Source: JBBIPA01 sp963775935
GTDB taxonomy: Bacteria; Chloroflexota; Dehalococcoidia; GIF9; UBA5629
Direction: 5' to 3'
DNA length: 64,000 bases
Assembly: GCA_963775935.1 (NCBI GenBank)
Contig: CAVZKR010000006.1
Coordinates: forward strand, 1-64,000
Under the pieces are notes generated by a model. The model was not told the DNA's origin. It did not search any database and saw only the letters and a list, made by a program, of their open reading frames with translations. The first letter of the stretch is position 1; every line of letters starts with the position of its first letter. This document shows positions 29,300-38,380 of the stretch, piece after piece. Both the position numbers and the translations under genes were made by a program.

Positions 29300-29400
29300 A
29301 GCGCCTTTCATTTGGCAAGGTTTCTTCAAGAATTGAAATTATCGATCTAACAATGATACCATGACCAGCGGTATTTTCCGATGGAGATTATATAAGCGGG

Positions 29401-30219
29401 ATGACAAGCGATAACAAAGTGAAGATAAAAATAGAAGATATTTACCTCTCTTTCGGTGGTGTTGAGGCTCTTAAAGGTATAAATATAGAGATACGAAATA
29501 ATGAGATCTTGGCTATTATTGGACCGAATGGTGCTGGCAAGACGTGCGTATTGAATTGTATCAATGGATTTTACAAGCCACAGAAAGGTGAAATATATTT
29601 TGAGGGCAGAAGAATTACACGGATGCGTCCAGATAAAATAGCACAACGCGGTATAGCCAGGACATTTCAAAATATTGAACTCTATTCCGGTTTAAGTACC
29701 CTGGATAATATTATGGCTGCACGGCATGTTCTGATGAAGCAGAACTTTTTAAGCTCCGCTTTGTATTTTGGTTGGGCACATAAGGAAGAAATACGCCATC
29801 GTAAAACGGTTGAAGATATCATCGATTTCTTGGAAATAGAGCCGATCAGAAAGAAGGTAGTTGGTAGTTTGCCGTATGGCATGCGTAAGAGAGTAGAACT
29901 GGGAAGGGCTCTGGCACTTGAGCCGAAGGTGCTTTTGCTCGATGAACCGATGGCTGGGATGAATTTGGAAGAGAAAGAAGATATCGCGCGGTTTATTATC
30001 GATATCTTTGAGGGGCAGGGAGTTACTTACCCGGATACGCCTGTTTTAAGCAATGGGGTAAGTTGTATAGTTTTGATTGAGCATGATATGGGTGTGGTGA
30101 TGGATATTGCAGACAGGATTATTGTCCTTGATTTCGGTCGAAAGATTGCGGAAGGTACACCTGAGGAAGTTCGAGTAAATCCTCAAGTTATTTCTGCCTA
30201 TTTGGGAAAAGAAGCATAG
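29401..30219 (+). CDS. livG: Liv-type ABC transporter ATP-binding protein (LivG-like)
   Basis: One of two ATPases of a branched-chain-amino-acid-type importer. The 272-residue protein has Walker A IGPNGAGKT (about 41-49), the LivG-specific ARTFQNIELYSGL, signature LPYGMRKRVELGRALALEP, Walker B VLLLDEPMAG and the H-loop IEHDMGVV. It is on the plus strand, converging with livF 24 bases away, unlike the rest of the transporter, which is on the minus strand. That split suggests an inversion and separate control. The substrate cannot be read from the ATPase. Confidence 0.92.
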   Translation: MTSDNKVKIKIEDIYLSFGGVEALKGINIEIRNNEILAIIGPNGAGKTCVLNCINGFYKPQKGEIYFEGRRITRMRPDKIAQRGIARTFQNIELYSGLSTLDNIMAARHVLMKQNFLSSALYFGWAHKEEIRHRKTVEDIIDFLEIEPIRKKVVGSLPYGMRKRVELGRALALEPKVLLLDEPMAGMNLEEKEDIARFIIDIFEGQGVTYPDTPVLSNGVSCIVLIEHDMGVVMDIADRIIVLDFGRKIAEGTPEEVRVNPQVISAYLGKEA

Positions 30220-30243
30220 CGGACGCGGTCTCATTTAATGGTA

Positions 30244-31035
30244 TTATAGCCATCTCTTGCGTCTTTTATAGTGTTTTACAGCACGATAGCTCTTCTTTGC
30301 TCCTACTGCAGATAGCCCCATGTAAAATTCTTTTACATCCTCGTTATTTCGCAAGAAGTCAGCACTGCCATCAAGTACGACTCTGCCATTCTCCATAACA
30401 TATCCATAATGGGCAATGCTAAGGGCAATTCTGACATTTTGTTCTACAAGCAAGACCGAAGTTTTTTTCTCGGTATTGAAGCGTTTGATGATTTCATAGA
30501 TTTCTTCAACCAGCATTGGCGCTAAGCCTAGTGAAGGTTCATCGAGCATCATCAATTGAGGAGCAGACATCATGGCACGACCTATGACGAGCATTTGTTG
30601 TTCACCACCGGATAGATAGCCGGCGATGTTGTGGTTTAGACGCTTGAGACGTGGGAAATAGTCATAAACCATAGAGAGGTCTTCCTTAATGGCACTTCGG
30701 TCTTTTCGATTGTGTGCACCAACCAGTAAATTTTCCTCTGCCGTTAAATGTCCAAAGACCCTTCGTCCTTCCAGTGCCTGGACAATACCAAGCTTGCCTA
30801 TTTCTACTGCATTTTTTTTATCGATCCTCTCGTTGTTCCATTCAATATTGCCATCGGTCACTTCTCCTTCCTCAACGTGGAGTAAACCGGATATTGCTTT
30901 TAGGGTAGTGGTTTTACCAGCGCCATTGGCGCCAAGAACGGCAACGACAGAGCCATCCTCTACGGTGATGGAGACACCGTGAAGAACCTTGACTACATTC
31001 AGGTAGACAACTTCGATGTTATTTAACTTTAACAT
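30244..31035 (-). CDS. livF: Liv-type ABC transporter ATP-binding protein (LivF-like)
   Basis: Second ATPase of the importer. Walker A is LGANGAGKTTTLK, followed by the LivF-type EGRRVFGHLTAEENL, signature YLSGGEQQMLVIGRAMMSAP, Walker B LMMLDEPSLGLAP and VEQNVRIAL. A longer frame starts at TTG 31062, but ATG 31035 gives the typical MLKLNNIEV start. Last gene of the acyl-CoA synthetase-livH-livM-livK-livF series. Confidence 0.92.
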   Translation of the reverse strand: MLKLNNIEVVYLNVVKVLHGVSITVEDGSVVAVLGANGAGKTTTLKAISGLLHVEEGEVTDGNIEWNNERIDKKNAVEIGKLGIVQALEGRRVFGHLTAEENLLVGAHNRKDRSAIKEDLSMVYDYFPRLKRLNHNIAGYLSGGEQQMLVIGRAMMSAPQLMMLDEPSLGLAPMLVEEIYEIIKRFNTEKKTSVLLVEQNVRIALSIAHYGYVMENGRVVLDGSADFLRNNEDVKEFYMGLSAVGAKKSYRAVKHYKRRKRWL

Positions 31036-31085
31036 AATGATTAAGAAGAGTAGTGCCTCCAACTGGAGGCACTGCTCTATTGTGA

Positions 31086-32358
31086 CTACTTACCGAACCA
31101 GTCGAACTCCTCGTATTTTACCAGAGGTGCTTCAGTCCAGCCACTGATAGGTGTGATTGCACCATTCTTTATCTGGAAGAGCCTCAGTGATTTTGCTAAT
31201 CTGTTGTCTCCAGCGATATAGGTTGCAGGACCGTGGAGACCACCAACAGTATAATCCTTTAACTTTTGTATACCTTTAGTCTCAATAGCCCGCCAGGATT
31301 CCACATTCCCTTTCGCTAGGACATCATAACCAGCATTTTTAATCGCTGTTTTGAGAATTTCGGTTACTATCAAGCTTTGTGCCCATGCGGCGATATAGTC
31401 CATATTGCCATAATCCTGAGGATGCAGTTTCTGGCAATATTCCGTCATCTTCGCCATACCGGGTACATTATCCCCCCAAGTTACAGTAGCAGATACACCA
31501 TAAACACCTTCAACAGTATCTGCTCCAGCCAGATCAATAAGCGCTTTCGTGAAGCTGGCGCTCGCACAAGCAATAGTTATCCCTGGATATAAACCAAGCT
31601 CTTTGGCATTTTTGATAATAACTGCCGTAGGTGCTGGCGTACTGGAAATAAATAAAACATCAGGTTTCTTGGCCTTCAGTCGGGTCAAAGATTCTATTTC
31701 TGAAGTGGTAGTTGCTGTATGCTCATCGGTAGAGATAATTTCAATCCCCAGTTTATCCGCTAATGCCTTAGCCGCATCTCGAGCGCCATAACCTGTGGAA
31801 TTATTGAGCAGATGTAATGCCATTTTTGGCTTGCCTGTACCTTTCCAGATATTTTTCATATAGTAATTGGCAAAGGCTCCCCAGTTATCGCCGTAATCGG
31901 GGGTTTGACCATACATATGTTGTGGAGGTCTTAACATTTTAGTGGAGCTAAAACAGGACATACCCGGAAACTCCTCTCTGTTCGCTGTTTCCATAGCAGC
32001 TTCCATCTCCTTTGATGAAGATGTAGTAAACATTAAGCAGCCCTCATCCATAAGCCTTTTTACCAAAGTTACCATGTTGGGCAAATCATAGCGACTATCA
32101 TACCACGAAACTTCAATTTTATATCCTTCAGCACCACCTAGTTCTGTAGTTGACATAATTAATGGCATCAAGATTGGCATGCCCCATGGGGCTACCTTTC
32201 TCAGCTGCCTGACCAGTTGTCGGTGTAATCATGCCTACTTTTAGCACTTGACCTGGCTTTGACTGAGGGGTTGTAGTACAGCCAGTGATAACAGGCAGTA
32301 CTATAAGTATCACTGCTAGGCATACGAGTAATGATATTGTCGACAATCTTTTAATCAT
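31086..32358 (-). pseudogene. livK: Liv-type substrate-binding lipoprotein, one-base frameshift
   Basis: Periplasmic-type binding protein of the importer. The 5' frame (32358 down to about 32145) encodes a lipoprotein signal peptide with lipobox VITGC and the start of a Leu/Ile/Val-binding fold (LKVGMITPTTGQAAEKGSPM). The 3' frame continues from ELGGAEGYKIEVSWYDSRYD to the end at 31086. Dropping one T near 32150 gives NYVNTELGG, which is seamless. The mature protein would be about 400 residues, of usual length. The lesion may be a sequence error, since the ATPases and LivH are intact. The ligand is unknown; the Phe-rich attenuator upstream suggests an aromatic amino acid or a derivative. Confidence 0.82.
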
Positions 32359-32434
32359 TTATTCCTCCTAAATCTTTTTTTAACAACAAAGTAATTTTCC
32401 TTTCCACTACATCAATCAAGTACCTCCTGTTTCA

Positions 32435-33540
32435 TTAATATGAAAATGGCCATAAACGATACGCAGACTTTAATAATGCCCAGCGATGTGCCAATCCCCG
32501 TGGTTCAAGAATAAGGAATAATACAATTACCAAACCGAATACCATCGGCGCAATACCACTGGTGAAACCAGCTGGTAATGAAGGAAAGGTTCTCTCTAAA
32601 ATTGGTGAAATAAAAATAATTTCTTGCTGTAGGAGACGGATTATCAATACTCCTAAGATGGGGCCGAGAGTAGTTCCTAAACCACCAATGATAACCATGC
32701 CTATATACAGGATGGAATCAGTGAAGGTAAAGTTCTCAGCACTCATAAAACCTACCCAATGAGCTAACAATGAACCGGCTATGCCAGCAAAGAAGCAGCC
32801 GGTAAAAAAGGCGAGCAGTTTATAATACAAAAGGTTAATACCCATAACTTCGGCAGCCAGGTCATTGTCCCTTATCGCTATAAATGCTCTTCCCACTCTA
32901 CCTCTCACCAGATTTTTGCAAGAAATACACAGATTATGGTGATTATAATTATAAGGTAGAAATTGTTGATTTCATCGGTATATCTTCCATTGGTTATTGC
33001 AAGAACTGGAACGAGAACAGGTTTTACAATAGATTGGATCGTGTTCAAAATAGCATCACGTGGCACCTTAATCCCATGAAATCCCCCTGTCATTGCTGAC
33101 CAGTGGTTTATAATCCAGATAATGATGAATTGAGCGGCAATAGTTGTGATTGCTAGGTAAAACCCTTTTATTCTGACTGATGGGAGTCCAAAGATTATTC
33201 CAATTATACCAGCTGTTAAGCCAGAGCATATTAATGCACCAAATAATGGAAAGCCAAGTTTATTAGTTAAGATAGCGGTAGTATAGGCGCCGACCGCTAT
33301 GAAACCAGCGTGACCAATTGAAAGCTGACCACAGTATCCTACTAATATATTCAGTCCAATAACTGCAATGAGAGTAATGCTAATGAGATTAATAACACTT
33401 AACCAACTAGAGCTCAGGTATACAGGCGCATTAAATAGTATAAGTAGAAAGCAAATAAAAAGTGCCCAGTGTGTTTTGGTGCGGAGAATTGCCATATCCC
33501 TGGCATAGTCGTAATTACGGGTACCACAGGGTAAATCCAT
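32435..33540 (-). pseudogene. livM: Liv-type ABC permease LivM, one-base frameshift
   Basis: Membrane subunit of the importer. The first frame (33540 to about 32905) has several hydrophobic segments and the LivM hallmark GYCGQLSIGHAGFIAVGAY. It breaks after CVFLAK at a run of five A. The next frame resumes with NLVRGRVGRAFIAIRDND, the permease-ATPase contact loop (EAA-like), followed by IIGGLGTTLGPILGVLI. Adding one A restores a continuous protein of about 369 residues. It starts three bases after the livH stop. Confidence 0.85.
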
Positions 33541-33543
33541 TTC

Positions 33544-34428
33544 CTATATCCTCTCTATCCGAGTTTCTCCAAATAAGCCATACGGCTTGAGGAACATGAC
33601 AATCATAATAATAATAAAGGGGATTATATCCTTTATCCCTGGCCACGTTAGCGGTGTAAGATAACCGCCACCAATATTTTCACATAAACCTATTATTGGT
33701 CCGGCTACCATGCAGCCAATGAAGGAGTCGAGTCCGCCGAGTATTACCACAGAGAATGATTTGAAACCTGTCTCCACGAGGCCGAAGGTGACACCGCCGA
33801 TACTTGACATAAGAACACCACCAATTGCAGCTACTATGCAGGCAAACATCCAAGAGGTGGAAAAAACGCTCGTTACGGGAACGGCACAAGCCTGAACTGC
33901 CATTTGATCATCAGCCGTTGCCCTCATGGCAATACCCATCTTGTGATATTTGAAAAATAACGATAGCAGACCGAAGAGAGCTAAAGATATTCCTGCCGCC
34001 CAGATATATTCCTGTGAAATTACCGCTGGTCCGATATAAACCGGCTCTTTGGGAAAGATGTCTGGCAATCCAGCCACACTTATGGGCCAGATAAACGTCA
34101 CTACACCCTCGAGGAAATAAGCTATTCCAAGGGTAACTGCGATGAGAGAAAGAATAGGTTGAGCAATAAGGGGACGTAATGTAAATCTCTCTATTGCCCA
34201 TCCCAGAAATAGAGCAAAGAGGATGGTTATAGGGAATCCCAACCAAAATGGCAATTTTGCTTGAACTAGCATGCCGTAAGTAAACCATGATGAAATCAAT
34301 ACAAGTTGCCCTAATGCAAGGTTAGCTACACTGCTGGATTTCCAAACTAAGGCGAAACCCAGTGCAATTAGGGCGTAAACCATACCTACAGCGATACCAG
34401 TTATTGTGTATTGAAGTAATTCAGCCAC
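33544..34428 (-). CDS. livH: Liv-type ABC permease LivH
   Basis: Second membrane subunit, 294 residues with about eight hydrophobic segments. It starts with TGIAVGMVYALIALGFALVW and carries ANLALGQLVLISSW, the cytoplasmic loop GIAMRATADDQMAVQACAVP (EAA-like motif that docks the ATPase) and the LivH-type VILGGLDSFIGCMVAGPIIG. It starts six bases after the acyl-CoA synthetase gene. Confidence 0.94.
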   Translation of the reverse strand: MAELLQYTITGIAVGMVYALIALGFALVWKSSSVANLALGQLVLISSWFTYGMLVQAKLPFWLGFPITILFALFLGWAIERFTLRPLIAQPILSLIAVTLGIAYFLEGVVTFIWPISVAGLPDIFPKEPVYIGPAVISQEYIWAAGISLALFGLLSLFFKYHKMGIAMRATADDQMAVQACAVPVTSVFSTSWMFACIVAAIGGVLMSSIGGVTFGLVETGFKSFSVVILGGLDSFIGCMVAGPIIGLCENIGGGYLTPLTWPGIKDIIPFIIIMIVMFLKPYGLFGETRIERI

Positions 34429-34434
34429 CTTTAC

Positions 34435-36336
34435 CTACTCCTTGTTGATGCTTCTAATTTTCATGTCGGTGGTTACTACACCTTTTCTTCCATCTCGATA
34501 TGTAACTGGTGCTTCTACGGTTACCGTTGATTTATTGCTATATATAGCCTCTATTAAATCTTTATAGCGTTGCTCCATGAAATCTCTTCGAAGCTTTTTA
34601 GTTCTGGTTAGCTCAGCTTCGTCAGCGTCAAACTCCTTGTGCAATAAGACGAACTTGTGCACTCTAGAACCTTCCGGTAAATAGCTATTGACGCGTACCA
34701 GGTCTTTTTGCACTAAATTAGCTACAATTTCTTTTTGGGACAGGTCAACGAAAGTAGTGAATGGAATGTGCTTATGTTCAGACCACTTGCTCACCATGGC
34801 AAAATCAATGTTTACTATTGCTGATACGTATTCTCTTTGTTTGCCACCGATGACCATGGCATCTTTTATATAGGGGCTAAATCTGAGCCTACCTTCGATA
34901 TACTGTGGCGCATATTTAGCACCTGAAGCCAACTCACCCATGTGTTCCAGTCTATCCATAAATATGAGATGTCCATCATCATTAATATTCACAGCATCAC
35001 CTGTGCGGCACCAGCCGTTTACCAGTACTGTCTTTGTTTTTTCAGTTTCCTTATAGTATTCGGTGAAAATACAACTACTTCTCACCAGAAGTTCACCATC
35101 ATTTGCCACTCTTACCTCAGTACCGATAGCTGGTCGCCCAACACTTTGAAAATCGATTTCCCCTTTACTATGTGATGAGATAAACCCAGCCTCTGTACTG
35201 GCATAGCTTTGTCGCAGTTCAATACCAATAGCGTGGATCAATCTGAATGTATCCAGACTCAGCACTGAGCTACCAGTAATAGCAAACCTGACTTCGCTTA
35301 ATCCCAGTTTGTCTTTTAGAGGTCTAAATAAGGATGCCTTTCCAATTCCGTGCAATGCCTGCCAGAATAAATCAGGTTGTTGGTTAGTAAATTTCATGTC
35401 AGCGATTTTATAGCCTACGGGCATAAAAAGATGATAAAAGAAACGCTTGAGGGGATGGGCATCGGTAATTTTCACCTGGATATCACTGACTAGTCCTTCC
35501 CATTGACGTGGTCCGTAAATTACAAAATCGGGTCCAACTTCTCTAGTGTCATCTGCTATCGTTTCAGGTTCCTCAGGAAAATTAAGCCTTGTCCCGGTGA
35601 GGAGGTGTGGAATGCTGGCAAAGAAGCTGTCACCTACCCATGCTGCCGGGAAATTGGAGACGAGGTCATCATGTTCATCCAGTGGAAACAGACTAACGAA
35701 TGCTTCTGCTGTCGTTATCAAAGCTTTATGGGTAAGGATAGCCCCCTTAGGTAGGCCAGTAGTCCCTGAAGTATAGTAGATGAAGGCAGGGTCTTCTGCC
35801 TTCCCCATATCCACGTTCTTCTCAAATTGATTGGGATGCGTTTTTTCATACTCTCTACCCAATATGAGGACATCTGTAAAACTGATGAGCAATTGGTCAT
35901 CGTACTGCTTTAGGCCTTTGGGGTCCCAGTAAATAACCTTTTTTAGTAGTGGTAGTTCGTTTTTAATTTCAAGGAATTTATCAGCTTGTTCCTGGTCATT
36001 GACTATGGCGAATTTAGCGCTGGAGTGGTCAGCGATGTATTTTACTTCTGAGGGGATAGAGTCAACAAAGATACCGGTAGTGATACCTCCTGCTGCTTGA
36101 GTAGCAAATTCCCCCCAAAACCATTCCGGTTCGTTATCACCGATAATGCATACCACATCTTTTGGTTGTAGCCCCAGGTCGATCAGCCCAAGGGACAGGT
36201 ATTTCACTTTTTCATAGTATTCTCGCCAGCTATATCTTTGCCAGATGCCACGGTTCTTTACGCACATAGCAACCCCGGAGCCCCATTTTTCCTGATCACC
36301 TCTAATAATTTGAGGGATAGTTTCTCTTGCTGTCAT
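34435..36336 (-). CDS. AMP-dependent acyl-CoA synthetase, long-chain type
   Basis: Activates a carboxylic acid to its CoA thioester through an acyl-adenylate. The 633-residue ANL-family enzyme has the P-loop YYTSGTTGLPKGAILTH near residue 195, the adenylate-binding SYASTEAGF near 355 (in place of the usual YGxTE) and the hinge GWCRTGDAVNINDDGHLIFMDR near 430-450. The length matches bacterial long-chain or aryl-CoA synthetases that are commonly encoded with Liv transporters. Here it is first in the series with livHMKF, so it probably activates the imported acid or a product of amino acid breakdown. A promoter, Phe-rich leader peptide and terminator precede it. Confidence 0.9.
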   Translation of the reverse strand: MTARETIPQIIRGDQEKWGSGVAMCVKNRGIWQRYSWREYYEKVKYLSLGLIDLGLQPKDVVCIIGDNEPEWFWGEFATQAAGGITTGIFVDSIPSEVKYIADHSSAKFAIVNDQEQADKFLEIKNELPLLKKVIYWDPKGLKQYDDQLLISFTDVLILGREYEKTHPNQFEKNVDMGKAEDPAFIYYTSGTTGLPKGAILTHKALITTAEAFVSLFPLDEHDDLVSNFPAAWVGDSFFASIPHLLTGTRLNFPEEPETIADDTREVGPDFVIYGPRQWEGLVSDIQVKITDAHPLKRFFYHLFMPVGYKIADMKFTNQQPDLFWQALHGIGKASLFRPLKDKLGLSEVRFAITGSSVLSLDTFRLIHAIGIELRQSYASTEAGFISSHSKGEIDFQSVGRPAIGTEVRVANDGELLVRSSCIFTEYYKETEKTKTVLVNGWCRTGDAVNINDDGHLIFMDRLEHMGELASGAKYAPQYIEGRLRFSPYIKDAMVIGGKQREYVSAIVNIDFAMVSKWSEHKHIPFTTFVDLSQKEIVANLVQKDLVRVNSYLPEGSRVHKFVLLHKEFDADEAELTRTKKLRRDFMEQRYKDLIEAIYSNKSTVTVEAPVTYRDGRKGVVTTDMKIRSINKE

Positions 36337-36405
36337 AAAACATCTATCTTTATTACAATAATTTCCATAAACTTCCGGGCAAATTATCCATTCTTTTCAC
36401 CATAA

Positions 36406-36435
36406 TAAAAAACCCTCCTGCCTTGGAGGGTTTTT
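36406..36435 (-). terminator. Intrinsic terminator, probable attenuator
   Basis: On the minus strand AAAACCCTCC pairs with GGAGGGTTTT around a 6-base loop, and a run of T follows. It lies between the leader peptide stop (36462) and the acyl-CoA synthetase ATG (36336), so it would end transcription before the operon. A GGGAGGG segment in the leader coding region can pair with CCCTCC of the 5' arm, offering an antiterminator. Confidence 0.75.
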
Positions 36436-36461
36436 GGTCGGTATTCCTTTGTTTTTCTTTG

Positions 36462-36554
36462 TTAGTCTTGTGCCCTCCCAGGCTTGCCCAAAGGCATGGT
36501 AAATCCAAAGAAGAAAAAGAAGAAGCCGTTGGTGATAGTAGCCTGAGAGTGCAT
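36462..36554 (-). CDS. Phe-rich attenuator leader peptide
   Basis: A 30-residue open frame with ATG at 36554. It reads MHSQATITNG, then six Phe codons in a row (TTC TTC TTT TTC TTC TTT), Gly, another Phe, and a short tail ending ARAQD-like before TAA at 36462. Phe-rich peptides of this size are the sensor of the classical phenylalanine attenuators (pheL, pheST). It starts about 14 bases after the predicted transcript start, and a terminator follows 27 bases after its stop. No strong ribosome binding site is visible, which is a weakness. The inference is that stalling on scarce charged tRNA-Phe lets transcription continue into the acyl-CoA synthetase and Liv genes. Confidence 0.65.
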   Translation of the reverse strand: MHSQATITNGFFFFFFGFTMPLGKPGRAQD

Positions 36555-36574
36555 TTCAATGTTCACAAGTTGGC

Positions 36575-36603
36575 ATGATAGCATAACTAGTAAAGCATGT
36601 CAA
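36575..36603 (-). promoter_or_regulatory. Consensus promoter for the leader and acyl-CoA synthetase-liv operon
   Basis: Minus-strand TTGACA (36598-36603), a 17-base spacer ending TGC and TATCAT (36575-36580). The -35 is perfect, the -10 matches five of six positions, and TGC supplies an extended -10. The predicted start is near 36568, just before the leader peptide. It lies close to the left end of the neighbouring IS element. Confidence 0.75.
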
Positions 36604-36647
36604 CGTCACGCATTGACTCATAATTAAAGTTACCGAAAATGGAGTGG

Positions 36648-37889
36648 TTGCGTCAAAATTAGTGTTACCGAAGGAGGTTAAAGGTGACACGACGCAGTAT
36701 ATTGGAATATGTGCAGGCACTACGGCTCCGGTACTCACGGGCGTCAAAAGCAGAAAAAGGTAAGATATTGGACGAATTTACGCAAGTTACAGGTCGGCAC
36801 CGTAAAGCAGCTATCAGGCTATTAAACAGAGCAAACCAGCCCAAGATAGGCAAAGGACGCGGTCGACCAAGGAGATACGCCTCTGATGTGGCAGGGATGC
36901 TGAAAGCAGTCTGGGAAGTTAGCGACCGGCTATGCTCCAAACGTCTTCAGCCTTTCCTTCCAGAGATGGTGAAGGTGCTCAGGCAATATGGTGAGCAACG
37001 GATAAATGCCTTTCTAGAAGAGCAACTCTGCCAGATGAGCCCGTCCACTATAGACCGATTGTTACGACCATATCGAAAGATTGGAGGTCGGAAGTCGTTT
37101 TCCACTACTCGGCCGGGCAGCCTGCTGAAGAGCTGTATACCTATCAGGACATTTGCCGACTGGCAAGAGAACAAGTCTGGATTCATGGAGACAGACCTCG
37201 TAGCTCACTGCGGGGAGAGCGCGGAGGGCTTTTACCTGAACACACTCTGCGCCGTAGATGTTGCCAGCGGCTGGACGGAATGTCTGCCAGTGTGGGGTAA
37301 ATGGCAAGAGAAGGTACGGCAGTCGGTACACCGGATGAGACAGCATCTTCCCTTCCCTCTACTGGGAATAGACTCGGACAACGGTAGCGAGTTCATTAAC
37401 CGCTGCTTCTATAATTATTGCCGTGATGAGAAGATCACCTTCACGAGGTCTCGTTCCTACAAGAAGAATGATAGCTGTCACGTTGAGCAGAAGAATGGCA
37501 ATGTGGTACGCCGCTTGGTGGGATACGAACGGTATGCCTCTAAAGCCGCTTTTGAATGTCTGGGGAGGGTATATGACCTGGCTCGGTTGTACATTAACTT
37601 CTTTCAGCCAACTATGAAGCTTGTGTCTAAGACCAGGCACGGGGCCAAAGTCCGCAAAGTCTATGATACCGCTCGGACTCCCTACCAGCGCTTGGTGCAA
37701 TCAGGTATACTTACAGAAGCTAAGCAGACTGCGCTGGCAGCTACTTACCACGGATTGAACCCCGTACTCCTTCTGAAGCAGATAAACGACAATCTGGAGA
37801 AATTGTGGCGGCTAGCAGAGCGTCCTGGCTCGGTAACCGGAATTATGAGGCAATAAGAAGGTCTTCGGTAACAGTTTAATTTGACGCAA
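36648..37889 (+). mobile_element. Insertion sequence with integrase-type transposase (ISNCY-like)
   Basis: About 1.24 kb bounded by terminal inverted repeats. The left end (36648-36674) begins TTGCGTCAAA and ends GTTACCGAAGG. The right end (37863-37889), read in reverse complement, begins TTGCGTCAAA and ends GTTACCGAAG. A degenerate second copy of the same end motif (GACTCATAATTAAAGTTACCGAA, split by mismatches) lies outside the left end at 36613-36637, so the true left boundary may be there. No convincing target duplication was seen. It separates the thioesterase gene from the Phe attenuator. Confidence 0.8.
36684..37856 (+). CDS. Transposase with integrase catalytic core
   Basis: The 390-residue protein has an N-terminal helix-turn-helix region (GRHRKAAIRLLNRANQP near 36-52) and an rve-type DDE core: METDLVAHCG with the first Asp (near 168-177), GIDSDNGSEFINRCF with the second Asp (near 228-242), and the catalytic Glu in SCHVEQKNGNVVRRLVGY (near 266-283). 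The start is GTG 36684 with GGAGG nine bases upstream. The frame is intact, so the element may be mobile. It resembles transposases usually listed under ISNCY or IS481-like groups; I cannot fix the family without a search. Confidence 0.88.
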   Translation: MTRRSILEYVQALRLRYSRASKAEKGKILDEFTQVTGRHRKAAIRLLNRANQPKIGKGRGRPRRYASDVAGMLKAVWEVSDRLCSKRLQPFLPEMVKVLRQYGEQRINAFLEEQLCQMSPSTIDRLLRPYRKIGGRKSFSTTRPGSLLKSCIPIRTFADWQENKSGFMETDLVAHCGESAEGFYLNTLCAVDVASGWTECLPVWGKWQEKVRQSVHRMRQHLPFPLLGIDSDNGSEFINRCFYNYCRDEKITFTRSRSYKKNDSCHVEQKNGNVVRRLVGYERYASKAAFECLGRVYDLARLYINFFQPTMKLVSKTRHGAKVRKVYDTARTPYQRLVQSGILTEAKQTALAATYHGLNPVLLLKQINDNLEKLWRLAERPGSVTGIMRQ

Positions 37890-37911
37890 TACGGGTCAAG
37901 AAATGTCTCAG

Positions 37912-38328
37912 TTAAACCAAAGGGATTGTCGTACCTGTAGCTTTGGCTATTAATTTGCCTTCTTGATTGGTAACAACCATTTCAGAGATGCAAACCCGTT
38001 TGCCACTTTTTACTACCTTACACTCGGCAACAAGTTCATCATCCGTCTGAGCACCGGCAATAAAATGGATATTGAACTGGGAGGCAACATTGGGGGTTAT
38101 TATTGTATTTGAGGCATAGGCAAAAGCTTCATCTGCTAAAGCCATGATAATACCACCGAAGATGAGTCCATTGAAATTGATGTACTCAGGCCTGAGCTTC
38201 ATCGTTACTTTGGCATAACCTGGCGATAATTCAACCAGCCTCATCTTCAGAAAAGAAGCAATTGGTTCTTTCTTCGCTTTTACTTGAAGTATTGTTACGT
38301 TGTCAGAAGAACTATTTTCTTTTTGCAA
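37912..38328 (-). CDS. PaaI-family hotdog-fold thioesterase
   Basis: Probable acyl-CoA thioesterase, 138 residues. The hotdog core has NFNGLIFGGIIMALADEAFAYASN (residues about 51-74), with HGG replaced by FGG and the Asp/Glu of ADEAF kept. It ends with VCISEMVVTNQEGKLIAKATGT. PaaI enzymes hydrolyse phenylacetyl-CoA or hydroxylated relatives in aromatic catabolism. The nearby 2-oxoacid oxidoreductase would generate such arylacetyl-CoA esters, which suggests a role in releasing or salvaging CoA (inference). It lies at the downstream end of the iorA-iorB-aminotransferase cluster. Confidence 0.85.
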   Translation of the reverse strand: MQKENSSSDNVTILQVKAKKEPIASFLKMRLVELSPGYAKVTMKLRPEYINFNGLIFGGIIMALADEAFAYASNTIITPNVASQFNIHFIAGAQTDDELVAECKVVKSGKRVCISEMVVTNQEGKLIAKATGTTIPLV

Positions 38329-38380
38329 ATTCGTATAACTCCATGTTTCTAGTACGATGTTTATCGCGTTCGACTAAAAA

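Noticed and set aside
36353..36559. A 68-residue reading frame overlapping the attenuator
   Set aside because: It runs through the terminator hairpin in another frame and has no family match; the 30-residue Phe-rich frame is the meaningful one.
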